DNA from: an uncultured Desulfobulbaceae bacterium
Lineage (GTDB): Bacteria > Desulfobacterota > Desulfobulbia > Desulfobulbales > Desulfocapsaceae
Assembly: GCA_903887485.1 (NCBI GenBank)
Contig: CAISPV010000017.1
Coordinates: 1-46,932 of the forward strand
Reading direction: 5' to 3'
Length of the DNA: 46,932 nucleotides
The notes beneath the pieces were generated by a model. The model made no database searches. It was not told where the DNA came from and saw nothing but the letters and a program-made list of their open reading frames with translations. Each line of letters begins with the position of its first letter. The stretch's first letter is position 1. Positions 19,201 to 26,706 of this stretch are shown here, one piece after another. The position numbers and the translations under genes were made by a program.

Positions 19201-19893
19201 AAGGGTGAGTGCCTCTGCCACTGTTGGTGCCTGCGGTTCAATCCGGGCGGCCCTTTTTCCTGCTCCCTCTACACTCTTATACAGATCATCAGGGGTTTTA
19301 TAGATCTCGGTGATCAGGGCGCAGTGCAGGGGCGAGAGGGTGTACAGATTCCGCCGCCAATAATCCTGGATGACCTGGGCGCGCAGGCGGGAAGGGTCGG
19401 TCGTCAGCTCAAAATCAAAGAGCTGGCCGCTCTCCAGCGCCTGTTCCTGGAGCATGCGCTGGCAGAAACCATGGATGGTGAAGACGGCGGCCAGATCCAT
19501 ATCGAGCAGGGCCATCTCCAGGCGATGGAGGGCCAGCGGTTCGGCAATGCCGCGTTCAGCAAGCCCGGCGCGCCAGGCCGCAAGGGCCGGATCGAGCTCG
19601 TTTTTCTGTACCCCAAGGATATTTCCTTCGGGGCGTTCTTGATCACCGGCAAGCAGATCCCGGGCCGATGCCAGCCGGGCCCGGATCCGTCCTTTCAGCT
19701 CTTCCGTGGCCGCCTTGGTAAAGGTCACCACCAGGATGCTTGGCAGGGGGAGGCCGGATTCGGTCACAAAACGCAGAACCAGCATGGCAATGGCAAAGGT
19801 CTTGCCGGTTCCGGCGCTGGCCTCGACCAGATTGACCCCTTGGCGCAGGCCAGCGGTGGCGGCGTCAAATGTCTCTCGTTGTGCCTTCATCAC
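16258..19893 (-). CDS. recB: RecBCD enzyme subunit RecB
   Basis: RecB supplies the 3'-5' helicase and the nuclease of RecBCD. The protein is 1211 residues, close to the family size. Helicase motif I is VEASAGTGKTFAIAML (residues about 23-38), motif II LIDEFQDTDDAQYSIF, motif III IGDPKQAIYTFRGADIYSY and motif V MHSAKGLEYPVVF. The C-terminal RecB nuclease motif is IMDYKSNWLG, with the catalytic Asp and Lys present, so exonuclease activity should be intact. The start is either GTG at 19893 (GTGA overlap with recC) or the next codon, ATG at 19890 (TGATG overlap); both mean tight coupling. Confidence 0.96.
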   Translation of the reverse strand: MMKAQRETFDAATAGLRQGVNLVEASAGTGKTFAIAMLVLRFVTESGLPLPSILVVTFTKAATEELKGRIRARLASARDLLAGDQERPEGNILGVQKNELDPALAAWRAGLAERGIAEPLALHRLEMALLDMDLAAVFTIHGFCQRMLQEQALESGQLFDFELTTDPSRLRAQVIQDYWRRNLYTLSPLHCALITEIYKTPDDLYKSVEGAGKRAARIEPQAPTVAEALTLFDKSLNHLSDWWQSNAATLHPLLQKAVNEGKFTKELQTNFSGWWQQVDDFLEGHSLQPPANIERLSAAGIRAELHGGKFRSSKEKSGEEKKEEFLTALPLADQEIADFLQARQTVALAFRIGLVRELSTGLAQTLRQQNLLSFDDLISQLAKALAGEQGPTLRQILGKRYQVALIDEFQDTDDAQYSIFSALFAGSSHYLYLIGDPKQAIYTFRGADIYSYFKARDQADFHLGLKKNYRSHPALVEAINRLFQLREDAFATRELSYTPVLPAKSADDGQLLDNGKSAVMAYCQLDAAPDADDGRWSAEKATERIVSSVVAETARLLRPQGPIMLTATDQDTPLAPRDIAVLVRNHKQADQFQAALARAGIPAVMASQQSVFTTDECHDLFLLLQALCSPGNTTLLKTALTSAWFGMHGLELYGLWQDSEQVELWLARFHGYHLLWQERGFLAMMTSLLATEKILLNLARQPLAERKISNIHHLLELIQTAETDEAMGPGKILQWLQTMKDDQHGLEDTELRLESDEEAVRIVTMHSAKGLEYPVVFCPFLWQRGNFLKKQKDFVTCHDENRALVIDLGSPDFARHKEQALAEELAEELRLAYVALTRATYRCYAFWAEVKGNKDVTESMVPSLAWLLSLEQGKDFATQIQTLREQAANDSVAYELIAADNDETVVMASRKAAPDELMPVSFTGRNLHTDWLLHSYSSLSTLGPAHQSENQSRWSDLSNETSETDLLPDLPKGAAMGNVVHALLEEVPFATLATGAGYENLLHQQCAWFGVEVSPGRLAALLQKVVQTPLFLADGSTPFCLTALNQSEILREMPFYFQLQASSTEQINTILAGETTVTPVTPKALQGYLTGFVDLICRYQGKFYIMDYKSNWLGNHLPDYGPEGLEQAMRDHNYGLQYWLYTLVLHRYLQNDLEGYDYSTHFGGVMYLFVRGMEPTLPGSGVYCDLPDRATLERLDRCLATGRACGGSENG

Positions 19894-22800
19894 CTTTGCT
19901 CCCCTTCTGACTGTGTCTGGTCAGTTGTCTCCGACCATATCGGGCCTAAGAATTCCTCGCACAGGCGCAGGAATTCCGGGCCAAGCAGGGTGTCTGGATC
20001 ACAACTGCCATAGAGCAGGGTCAGTTCGGGTTCATAGCCCTGTTCCAGGCTGTCTCTGAAACTTTTTGCCGCTGTGTCCAGCGGTGATTTTTGCGCCCGT
20101 TTGTTGTTCTGTTGCTGAATATAGGCCCAGGCCGGTTCCACCAGCAGGGGGCTGGGAGAGGAGTATCCTTCATGGTAGATCGTCAGCAGCTCACCAAGCC
20201 GGGATTGAGGATCAGCACAGGGGGGAAAACAACGATCCAGCTCCTTGGTCAGCAGATGGGTGGTGGCAGGCGCGGGTGTTGCGGCAGCAAGAAGCAGATG
20301 ATGAATCCAGGTCTTGAGCAGGTCCTTGCCCTTGCATTTTGAGTAGCGGGCGAGCAGGATGCCGTTTTCATAAATACCCGTAAGCTGGCCAATAAGACGA
20401 TATTCGCCGACCTGCAGATCAATGGGGAGATCCGGCAGACTCTGGCCCATGTTCCTGGCCTCAATCTTCCCGGCAAAGGCAGACAGCTCCGGGAACTGCC
20501 GGTCAAAGGCCAGTTGGCCGGGGGTGCCCAGCATCCAGCGGCCCTGGGCCTTCAATTTGGCGAGAGCGGCTGTTTGCGGTTCTGTGGTTTTATCGAGGCA
20601 TGTCTGGACCAGCTCCTGATTGACCAGATAGCGGTCAAGACTATTCAGAGAAAACAGTTCGCTTTCCCCCGGCACCTCGGCCTCGGTATCGAGGCGAATA
20701 CCCAGCCGGTTGTGGACAAACCATCTCTGCGGATGGGCAAAGAAGCTGAGCAGATCAGCAACGGTGACAATCTTGTTTTCATCATCGGGCAACGAGCCCG
20801 TCCACCAGGGTTCGGGGGTTGGCGCTGGTGGGAGCGGGTGAGCCAAGGCCCTGGCCACCTCACAGTTATGACTATTATAGCTGAAGAGGCCGGCGCCGGA
20901 AGTGCTATGGAAATAGCGCGGCGAAAAGGGCTGCAAGGGATGTCTCTGCACCGGATCTTCTATCCCGTAGGAAAGCTGGAGCGTCTCGATCAGCTCGGTG
21001 ATCAGCACCGAGGGCGGGATGGCGCTGCCTGAGCGGATCGATTGACCCACATGGCTGAGGTACAGATATCTTCTGGCCGAAAGCAGGGCCTCCAGAAACT
21101 GATAGCGGTCGTCGCCCCGTTTGGAGCGGTCTCCCGGCCGGAAGGTTTCACCGAGCAGATCAAAGGGCGGATGGCGGTCGGTCTTGGGAAAGACGCCATC
21201 GTTGAGCCCCAGCAGACAGACCGCCTGAAAGGGGATGGAGCGCATGGGCAGCATGGAGCAGAAGGTGAGCTGGCCGCGCAGAAATCCGGCGCTGCTCCTG
21301 GTCTCCTGCGCCGCAGTCTCCAGCCAGGCCCGCACCACCTCCAGGGGGAGATCATGGTGGTGCAGGGCGCCAAAGCGGCTGCCGAGCGTGGTCAGGATTT
21401 CCCGCAACTGGGCGATATCGTTTTCGGTGTCCGGACCAAACAGGGAGTCAACGTGCGAGAGCAACAGGGTTGACCAGGCGGCCAGCGGCCGGGGCCGGAA
21501 AAAGTCTTCGGCTGCCTGGGCCAGCAGTTCGATGAACTGGCACAGCCCGCCCAGAGGCCGGGCCTGGCTTCCTTCGATATCGGGATAGGGGAGGATGGTG
21601 TTCACCGGCAGATCCCAATCCATGGCATAGCCGAGGAGCAACCGGTCAAGCCCGGCCTGCCAGGTGGTCTCTTCTTGTTGCGGTAGGTTCATGGTACCAA
21701 GCTGCGCCGCGGAGAGCCCCCAGCGGATGCCGGAGCTTACGACCCAGTGCCGGATCAGTTCGCAGTCGGCCTCGGTGAGGGCGCCGAAGGTGGCGGCAAT
21801 CTCCGGCTTTTCCAGCAGATCAAGGACTTCACTCCAGGAAAACCGGCTGACGGCCAGATCAAGGAACTGGAGAAAGATTGCCAGACCCGAGTTCCGGCGG
21901 CGCAGGCTGCGGTCGGCAATGGAGTGCTGGATATCGTGGAAGATGGCCGGGATTATGGCCGCATATTCCTGGATGTCAGGGGCCATCACCACCATATCGC
22001 GCAGCGCCATGTCGGGGTTCGCCTGGAGCCAGTGCAGGATTTGATCCTTGAGAATCATCACCTCCCGGACCGCCGAGTGACACGAGACAATGGTCAGGGA
22101 AGGATCAAGGGGGATTTTTTCATCATCTTTTGCTTGCCACCCGCCATCCAGTAGATCCGCTTGCAGCCGATGGAGCAGGCAGGGCGCATGGCCCCCAGGC
22201 GCGGCAGTCTGCGCCGGATCTTCATAGCTGTCAGTGTCGATCAGGTTATCAATACGATCAAGGAGCATGCCGTGAAAATCCTGACCCTGTTTACCCAGAG
22301 AGTTCAGCAAAGGGTGGATCTCAGGGATAAGAGGGAGTGGTTCCAGATTGGTTTGCAGCCGGGCCAGATTTTCCCGTATCAACTGCCGCTTGCCGGGAAT
22401 GTCCATCCAGTAGTTTTGACAGGGGGTAAGGAGATAGAGATGGACATCGCAATGGCAGGAGACGGCGTGCAGGCAATCGAGCAACAGGGGCGGCATGCTG
22501 TGCAGGCCAAAGACCGAGAGCCGGGAAGGCAGGATGGCGGAAAAATCCTCCGCCCTTTGCAGGCGTTGCAGAAATTGGCGCAGCATCTCGCCCCGGTGCG
22601 GGGTATTGTCAAGGGACGCCCGCAGTTGCGCCCACAGGGCCATCTGCCATTCTTCCGCCGGACTTCCGGTGCTCATTTTCTGCCGCTGCCAGCCATCCAG
22701 CATCTCCGGCCGCATGATCTGATACTGATCAAAGATATTGGCCAGTTGCTGGGAGAGTTGGTAGCGTTTCAACCCGCTTTGTTCCCCGCTTATATAGCGC

Positions 22801-23138
22801 CGAAGCGGGGCAAACAGCGGTTCCTCCGTTTGTTGCACCTGATGCAGCAGGCCATCAAGGCGCCAGGCAAGGGCTTCGCGGTCAAAGGCATCCGGGTTGA
22901 TAACCATGCCCATCCGGCTGGCCATGAGGTCAAAAAACCGGGTGGGCAGCATGTACTCAAAATTGCACCAGACCGTAAAGGCCTCGGCCAGCCGCTGGGA
23001 GAGCATCCGCTCCATCCCCTGACTCTGGATCAGAAAAACCTCCTTTTCAAAGAGACTTCGCTGCGCCTGAGAGTGAAGAACCTCTACCAGATGGGTCAGC
23101 AGATTTTCGGTGCGGTTGGAGAGATGGAGAGAGAACAT
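19890..23138 (-). CDS. recC: RecBCD enzyme subunit RecC
   Basis: RecC is the inactivated nuclease/helicase-fold scaffold of RecBCD that reads Chi. The protein is 1082 residues from ATG at 23138 (MFSLHLSNRTENLL). The frame is open upstream to 23360 but that stretch overlaps the Fic gene and does not look like RecC. Typical RecC features are the N-terminal FLIQSQGMERMLSQRLAE, SVFGLHSMPPLLLD, and VCLLGLNDGVFPKTDRHPPFD. It is first of the recC-recB-recD operon, all overlapping. The fic gene stops 67 bp upstream on the same strand, so read-through from it is possible. Confidence 0.95.
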   Translation of the reverse strand: MFSLHLSNRTENLLTHLVEVLHSQAQRSLFEKEVFLIQSQGMERMLSQRLAEAFTVWCNFEYMLPTRFFDLMASRMGMVINPDAFDREALAWRLDGLLHQVQQTEEPLFAPLRRYISGEQSGLKRYQLSQQLANIFDQYQIMRPEMLDGWQRQKMSTGSPAEEWQMALWAQLRASLDNTPHRGEMLRQFLQRLQRAEDFSAILPSRLSVFGLHSMPPLLLDCLHAVSCHCDVHLYLLTPCQNYWMDIPGKRQLIRENLARLQTNLEPLPLIPEIHPLLNSLGKQGQDFHGMLLDRIDNLIDTDSYEDPAQTAAPGGHAPCLLHRLQADLLDGGWQAKDDEKIPLDPSLTIVSCHSAVREVMILKDQILHWLQANPDMALRDMVVMAPDIQEYAAIIPAIFHDIQHSIADRSLRRRNSGLAIFLQFLDLAVSRFSWSEVLDLLEKPEIAATFGALTEADCELIRHWVVSSGIRWGLSAAQLGTMNLPQQEETTWQAGLDRLLLGYAMDWDLPVNTILPYPDIEGSQARPLGGLCQFIELLAQAAEDFFRPRPLAAWSTLLLSHVDSLFGPDTENDIAQLREILTTLGSRFGALHHHDLPLEVVRAWLETAAQETRSSAGFLRGQLTFCSMLPMRSIPFQAVCLLGLNDGVFPKTDRHPPFDLLGETFRPGDRSKRGDDRYQFLEALLSARRYLYLSHVGQSIRSGSAIPPSVLITELIETLQLSYGIEDPVQRHPLQPFSPRYFHSTSGAGLFSYNSHNCEVARALAHPLPPAPTPEPWWTGSLPDDENKIVTVADLLSFFAHPQRWFVHNRLGIRLDTEAEVPGESELFSLNSLDRYLVNQELVQTCLDKTTEPQTAALAKLKAQGRWMLGTPGQLAFDRQFPELSAFAGKIEARNMGQSLPDLPIDLQVGEYRLIGQLTGIYENGILLARYSKCKGKDLLKTWIHHLLLAAATPAPATTHLLTKELDRCFPPCADPQSRLGELLTIYHEGYSSPSPLLVEPAWAYIQQQNNKRAQKSPLDTAAKSFRDSLEQGYEPELTLLYGSCDPDTLLGPEFLRLCEEFLGPIWSETTDQTQSEGEQR

Positions 23139-23205
23139 GGGTTGGTCTTTGCTGGTCTTTATGGATGAATGTTTGATCCTGCTGCGTGATACCTTTTGTC
23201 GTTGT

Positions 23206-24213
23206 TCATGGCTTGCACAGGGCATAGCGGCCGGATTTTTTGCCGCCGATCTTTTCCACCATCCCCGCTTCCAGCAGGGGACGAAGCAGATCCATTGCCC
23301 CCTGACGGGAAATGTCCAGGGCGGCCCAGATTTCAGCCGGGGCCATGCTGCCATGGTCATGCAAAAGGTGCAGGAGCCGCTCCTGTTTCGGGCGCAGGAC
23401 GAGTTTTGTCGACGTGTTGAGCTGGAGGGTTTGTGCCCGCAGCCAGACGCGCTCCATGGTCAGTTTCAGCCCTTCGGTCGTGTACTCCAGCCAGCCGGTG
23501 AGGTCTTCGCCAGCCTGCCGCACTGCCTGCAGGGCGGCGTAGTAGCGCGGGCGATCCTCCCAGTAGTATTCATCCACTGAAAAGATGTGGTGGGTGTCAA
23601 AACCGCGCCGGTACAGTTCCCAGAGGGCCAGGGCGCGTCCGGTACGTCCATTGCCGTCACCAAAGGGATGAATGGCCTCGAAACGGTAGTGGAGAATGGC
23701 AGAACTGAGTACAGGTGAAATCTCGCCCGCTTTGTTGTTCCACCACTCCAGCAGCTCGAACATCAGCCCGGAGACCTCGGCCGGGGCGGGCGGGAAGTAG
23801 GTTCCCACCCGCACTGTGATGGAGCGGTAACGGCCGGCATCGCCCTGATCCATTACCCCGCCGGCCAGGATGCGATGCAGTTCAAACAGGTCTTCGTGGC
23901 GGATGATGTCCTTGCTGGCCTGTTTTTCCACATGGCGCAGGCCGGCGAAATAGTTGAGCACCTCGCGCTGCGAACGCTGGTCTGAGGCCGCCAGGCCCCG
24001 GCCTTCCTCAAGGGCGCATACCTGTTCCAGGGTCAGCGGGTTACCCTCGATGGCAGTGGAGGCGTGGACGTTGCGGGTGCGGGTGTCCTTTTGCAGGGCG
24101 GGAATCCAGGAAAGCGTGATTGCTGCCCCCTGAATGCGTTCCCGCAAGGCGGCCACTGCCTCCACCAGGGTGAGCAGCCGGGGACTGATGGTGTAAGTTG
24201 GTTCGTATGACAT
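23206..24213 (-). CDS. Fic family protein (AMPylase-like) with C-terminal winged helix
   Basis: A 335-residue Fic protein. The catalytic motif IHPFGDGNGRTGRAL (about 181-195) is complete, including the catalytic His and the nucleotide-anchoring residues. An N-terminal inhibitory helix motif STAIEGN (about 52-58, SxxxEG) makes it a class II, self-inhibited Fic. The C-terminus (RPKQERLLHLLHDH, then DISRQGAMDLLRPLLEAG) is a winged-helix domain, as in many Fic proteins with transcriptional or toxin roles. ATG at 24213 (MSYEPTYTISPR) fits the family N-terminus better than TTG at 24225. It lies just upstream of recC, so effects on or from RecBCD expression are conceivable. Target unknown. Confidence 0.92.
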   Translation of the reverse strand: MSYEPTYTISPRLLTLVEAVAALRERIQGAAITLSWIPALQKDTRTRNVHASTAIEGNPLTLEQVCALEEGRGLAASDQRSQREVLNYFAGLRHVEKQASKDIIRHEDLFELHRILAGGVMDQGDAGRYRSITVRVGTYFPPAPAEVSGLMFELLEWWNNKAGEISPVLSSAILHYRFEAIHPFGDGNGRTGRALALWELYRRGFDTHHIFSVDEYYWEDRPRYYAALQAVRQAGEDLTGWLEYTTEGLKLTMERVWLRAQTLQLNTSTKLVLRPKQERLLHLLHDHGSMAPAEIWAALDISRQGAMDLLRPLLEAGMVEKIGGKKSGRYALCKP

Positions 24214-24220
24214 GCTATGA

Positions 24221-24249
24221 GTCAAGCATAAGTCAAGTTTTCTGTCAAG
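24221..24249 (-). promoter_or_regulatory. three phased CTTGAC repeats before fic
   Basis: The hexamer CTTGAC (GTCAAG on the plus strand) occurs at 24221-24226, 24232-24237 and 24244-24249, with 11- and 12-bp periodicity, about one helix turn. The position just before the fic start suggests an operator, possibly for the winged helix of Fic itself. The farthest copy, TTGACA, could also be a -35 box. Confidence 0.3.
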
Positions 24250-24439
24250 TGGGTTTCCGCCCGCTTGCTGAATGAAGAGCGACTATCTGAGAAATGGCAC
24301 GAGACCACACATGCAAAGCACAATGTGCTTTTACTTCCTCAACAATCAATCCGTGCAGACTGATCGGGGAAGATTTTTTGACAATAATGATGGAACCTTG
24401 ACCGCTATTACCCTCTTTACTGCCCTCTTATAAGGGCTG

Positions 24440-24575
24440 TTACCCTTTCTTGATCCATTTGGCGCCAGGGCCGCGGCCGATGCACTCAACGGTCTTACCT
24501 TTCTGTGCGCCGAGGACGCGGCGCAGCATCTCGCGGCTGACGCCGGGGGTTGATGGTGTAAGCTGGTTTGTATTC
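24440..24575 (-). pseudogene. decayed Fic-like gene remnant (internal deletion)
   Basis: One minus frame here ends in SREMLRRVLGAQKGKTVECI and GRGPGAKWIKKG followed by TAA, which looks like a C-terminal wing of a Fic/HTH protein. Just before it, in the next frame, the DNA reads YKPAYTINP, close to the start of the intact Fic protein nearby (YEPTYTISP). The DNA matches over tgatggtgtaag-tggtt-gtat. The two parts are joined out of frame, as left by an internal deletion of a second fic gene. The family of the C-terminal part is a guess. Confidence 0.35.
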
Positions 24576-24593
24576 TCGCAAAAGCAGCTTATA

Positions 24594-24788
24594 TCAGGTA
24601 GTTTTTGATTCCCGGCATGACGGAGTTTGCGGCGCGTCCTCGCCAATCAGCACGGGCTTGCCGTTTTCCCAGATTACGGCGTACTGGCCAAGTTGTTTTT
24701 TCTTTTTCAGCGCCTTGGTGACCGCCTGTTTCAGAGCATCCAGTGTTTGCTGGCTTTTTTCAGAGGGGAGATGTTTGGAGAGATTCAT
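24594..24788 (-). CDS. 64-residue partner protein of the zeta-like toxin
   Basis: A 64-residue, lysine-rich protein ([20 protein letters not shown], then [13 protein letters not shown]). Its ATG overlaps the zeta toxin stop by 4 bp (ATGA), so the pair is translationally coupled. A small protein of this type next to a zeta-like kinase is a recurrent arrangement in proteobacteria and is likely its antitoxin or partner, though it is not like the classical epsilon antitoxin. The last 11 residues ([10 protein letters not shown]) run toward the decayed Fic remnant and may be replaced sequence. Confidence 0.65.
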   Translation of the reverse strand: MNLSKHLPSEKSQQTLDALKQAVTKALKKKKQLGQYAVIWENGKPVLIGEDAPQTPSCRESKTT

Positions 24789-25354
24789 GATCCTGCCTCA
24801 TTAAGTAATTGTTGGTAGAGATTTTCGTGGAGAATATTTCGTTCCTGCCCTTGTTGCTCGAAGATCAACACAGGTTCGGTGTTGTTGAGAAAGCACTGGC
24901 AGGCGTCGGCAGTCTGGCTGTAGTCAAGCAGCAGGTTGTGCAGGCTGCGGGCAAAACGTCGTTCGATATCCTTGGGTGGGATGTTGTGTCCGCCGTGTGC
25001 CACCCGTTCGGCGACCCGTAGTTTTGACATTTCGACACTGGACAGGGCCAGATAGATGAGCTCTACCTGCCAGCCTTGTTTTTGTAAGCGCTGGATCAAA
25101 CGGAGATAGGTGCGTCCGGCCAGGGTGGTTTCAAAGGCGAAGTCCTCGCCTTTAGCGATGCGCTCTTCGATCTCGTGCAACAGAATACGGCTGGCCGCGA
25201 CCAGTTCCCGCTCCGGGGCCAAGGGCGACAAACCGGCGGCAATCAGATCGGCGTTGATGAAGTGGGTGCAGCCTGCCACCCTCGGCAGGTACTCCAGGGC
25301 AAAGGTGGTCTTGCCGGCGCCGTTGGGCCCGGCGATAATCCAGCAGGTAGGCAT
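24785..25354 (-). CDS. zeta toxin family protein
   Basis: A 189-residue P-loop kinase of the zeta/PezT group. Walker A is [19 protein letters not shown] (residues 6-24). [17 protein letters not shown] and [16 protein letters not shown] are the substrate-binding elements of the family, and [13 protein letters not shown] carries the arginine-rich lid. Zeta toxins phosphorylate UDP-activated amino sugars and block wall synthesis; for this short Gram-negative branch the substrate has to be confirmed. Its ATG overlaps the stop of an upstream frame (TAATG), and the 64-residue partner follows with a 4-bp overlap. Confidence 0.88.
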   Translation of the reverse strand: MPTCWIIAGPNGAGKTTFALEYLPRVAGCTHFINADLIAAGLSPLAPERELVAASRILLHEIEERIAKGEDFAFETTLAGRTYLRLIQRLQKQGWQVELIYLALSSVEMSKLRVAERVAHGGHNIPPKDIERRFARSLHNLLLDYSQTADACQCFLNNTEPVLIFEQQGQERNILHENLYQQLLNEAGS

Positions 25355-25565
25355 TATAAAGTTTCCTTGCCAAAGACTTTGGGGTTGATCTCTATTCCCG
25401 TATTCCAGTTGGAAAGATGGAAATAAAACATGAGGCTTATGGTTTCTGTCGCTCCTGTATCAAGGCGGTAAATGAGGAGATATCCATAAGCCACGCCTGT
25501 TGTGCAGACGTGTAGGTCTTATGCGGTCCACGCGGTAAAACCAGTTGCAGGTTTTTTGCCTTCAT
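25354..25565 (-). pseudogene. small gene or frameshifted remnant coupled to the zeta toxin
   Basis: A 54-codon open frame (25518-25354) reads [15 protein letters not shown], then [11 protein letters not shown], and ends TAATG, its stop overlapping the zeta start by one base. It has no good start. A second frame starts at ATG 25565 (MKAKNLQLVLPRGPHKTYTS) and stops at 25437. The two could be one small gene broken by a frameshift near 25500. The TAATG coupling argues that a real upstream gene existed, perhaps another component of the zeta module. I do not recognise the family. Confidence 0.35.
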
Positions 25566-25596
25566 TTCGTCCGTTTGATGTTTGTCCTGTTGTTTT

Positions 25597-25914
25597 TTAT
25601 ATCCGTGATGCTTGCTGAAGTGATTTTATGAATTCTTCGATGTCTCGTTTTTGTGGATCGCTTGGTGTTTTATCTGTAGTTTGGAAAGAGTAAAGTTCAT
25701 GCCATCCATGGTCGAGGTTTTCATCGTAAGTTTCAACGTGCAGGTCTGGGACACTGGCCTTAGATGCTACAAAATAGGTGCCGTCGATAAGAACTTCTTC
25801 TGCCATTGCTGTAATAAGGTCGGCATTGATATGGTGGGGATTGGAGAATATTATCTCGCCCCAGTTCTTGAAATTACCTGCATCTCGGTAAAGATATTCA
25901 AATCGTATATTCAT
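25597..25914 (-). CDS. unknown 105-residue protein of the restriction-modification module
   Basis: A 105-residue acidic protein, MNIRFEYLYRDAGNFKNWGE at the front and EEFIKSLQQASRI at the end. No signal peptide or membrane segment is visible, and no known domain is recognised. It starts 9 bp after the HNH endonuclease stop on the same strand, so it belongs to the methyltransferase-endonuclease transcript. Base composition is AT-richer than the flanking chromosome, as in the HNH gene, suggesting joint acquisition. It could be an accessory or control subunit of the restriction system; this is inference from position. Confidence 0.7.
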   Translation of the reverse strand: MNIRFEYLYRDAGNFKNWGEIIFSNPHHINADLITAMAEEVLIDGTYFVASKASVPDLHVETYDENLDHGWHELYSFQTTDKTPSDPQKRDIEEFIKSLQQASRI

Positions 25915-25923
25915 AATCGGCCT

Positions 25924-26706
25924 TTATGTCTCAAAAACGTGTTGTCGGTGGTAGGCTAGAAATTCTACAAGTGGACAAAACTTTTCTGGTAATATTATCG
26001 GCTTACCATCGTAGGCCAACAGTGCAGAATTAAAAAATTGATCTGTATTGGTTATATGTTTCCGGGAAACAGTGACCGTCATATCCTCTGCGATTGCGAT
26101 AATCCCGGCATCGAAGGCTTTGTCGTGCAGCATTGATAAGCAAAGGCCATTTCTAGGATTAAGCCGGTTTGTCGCGTCAACGCGCCAAGGTATGATGTGG
26201 CTCGCAACCAACAGTTTGGGTACGGATAGTCCAGTAATACAACACCGATAGTTATAAGCACTAAGTACCGCCCGTCGGAAAAAATCTTGGCCAACTCGGG
26301 TTGTTGTTTGAACTATTTTGTTACTTCCTGTGTAATCGACAAGTTCGTCTGGTATGGGCGTGTTGTCGTCGATAGCAACTCCAAATTCAGTGGTGGCTCC
26401 AAAAATATTTGTTGCATGTTGTGCTTCAACGGCGAAATGCTCCCACCCTGCCTGCATTTCTTCCCACATGGCTTTGTCGGCGGTTGATGCGCCTTTTAGC
26501 CCCTTGCGACCTGTTGAGGTTATGGCTGGGTCAAGGCTGGCGATGTTGGTTAATTTCATTGCCAGTGCTGATGGCGTTCTGCCAATCAACTTTGCATGTT
26601 TAATGATTTCGGGGTTACGGGAGTGCATTTTCCCGAACGGCATTTGACAATATAGATTGAATGCTACTAATAGTTGCTGGCGTGTCCAGCCAGCTTTAAT
26701 GGACAT
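25924..26706 (-). CDS. HNH endonuclease, restriction partner of the adjacent C5 methyltransferase
   Basis: A 260-residue protein. The C-terminal half has an HNH nuclease domain: YRCCITGL (about 153-160), LLVASHIIPW (about 165-174) and RLNPRNGLCLSMLHDKAFD (about 181-199). This gives the His-Asn-His set of HNH_2-type restriction enzymes. The N-terminal part (GWTRQQLLVAFNLY, then IGRTPSALAMKL) resembles a DNA-binding helical region seen in this group. The ATG at 26706 lies 11 bp inside the end of the methyltransferase gene, so expression is coupled to methylation. The recognition sequence is unknown. AT-rich codon use differs from the rec and rfb genes. Confidence 0.87.
   Translation of the reverse strand: MSIKAGWTRQQLLVAFNLYCQMPFGKMHSRNPEIIKHAKLIGRTPSALAMKLTNIASLDPAITSTGRKGLKGASTADKAMWEEMQAGWEHFAVEAQHATNIFGATTEFGVAIDDNTPIPDELVDYTGSNKIVQTTTRVGQDFFRRAVLSAYNYRCCITGLSVPKLLVASHIIPWRVDATNRLNPRNGLCLSMLHDKAFDAGIIAIAEDMTVTVSRKHITNTDQFFNSALLAYDGKPIILPEKFCPLVEFLAYHRQHVFET

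Noticed and set aside
18040-20013. 657-codon plus-strand open frame inside recB
   Set aside because: recB is unmistakable on the other strand; the frame has shadow-like composition.
23139-23360. N-terminal extension of RecC
   Set aside because: The extra 74 residues lie over the end of fic in another frame and do not match RecC, which begins MFSLHLSNR.
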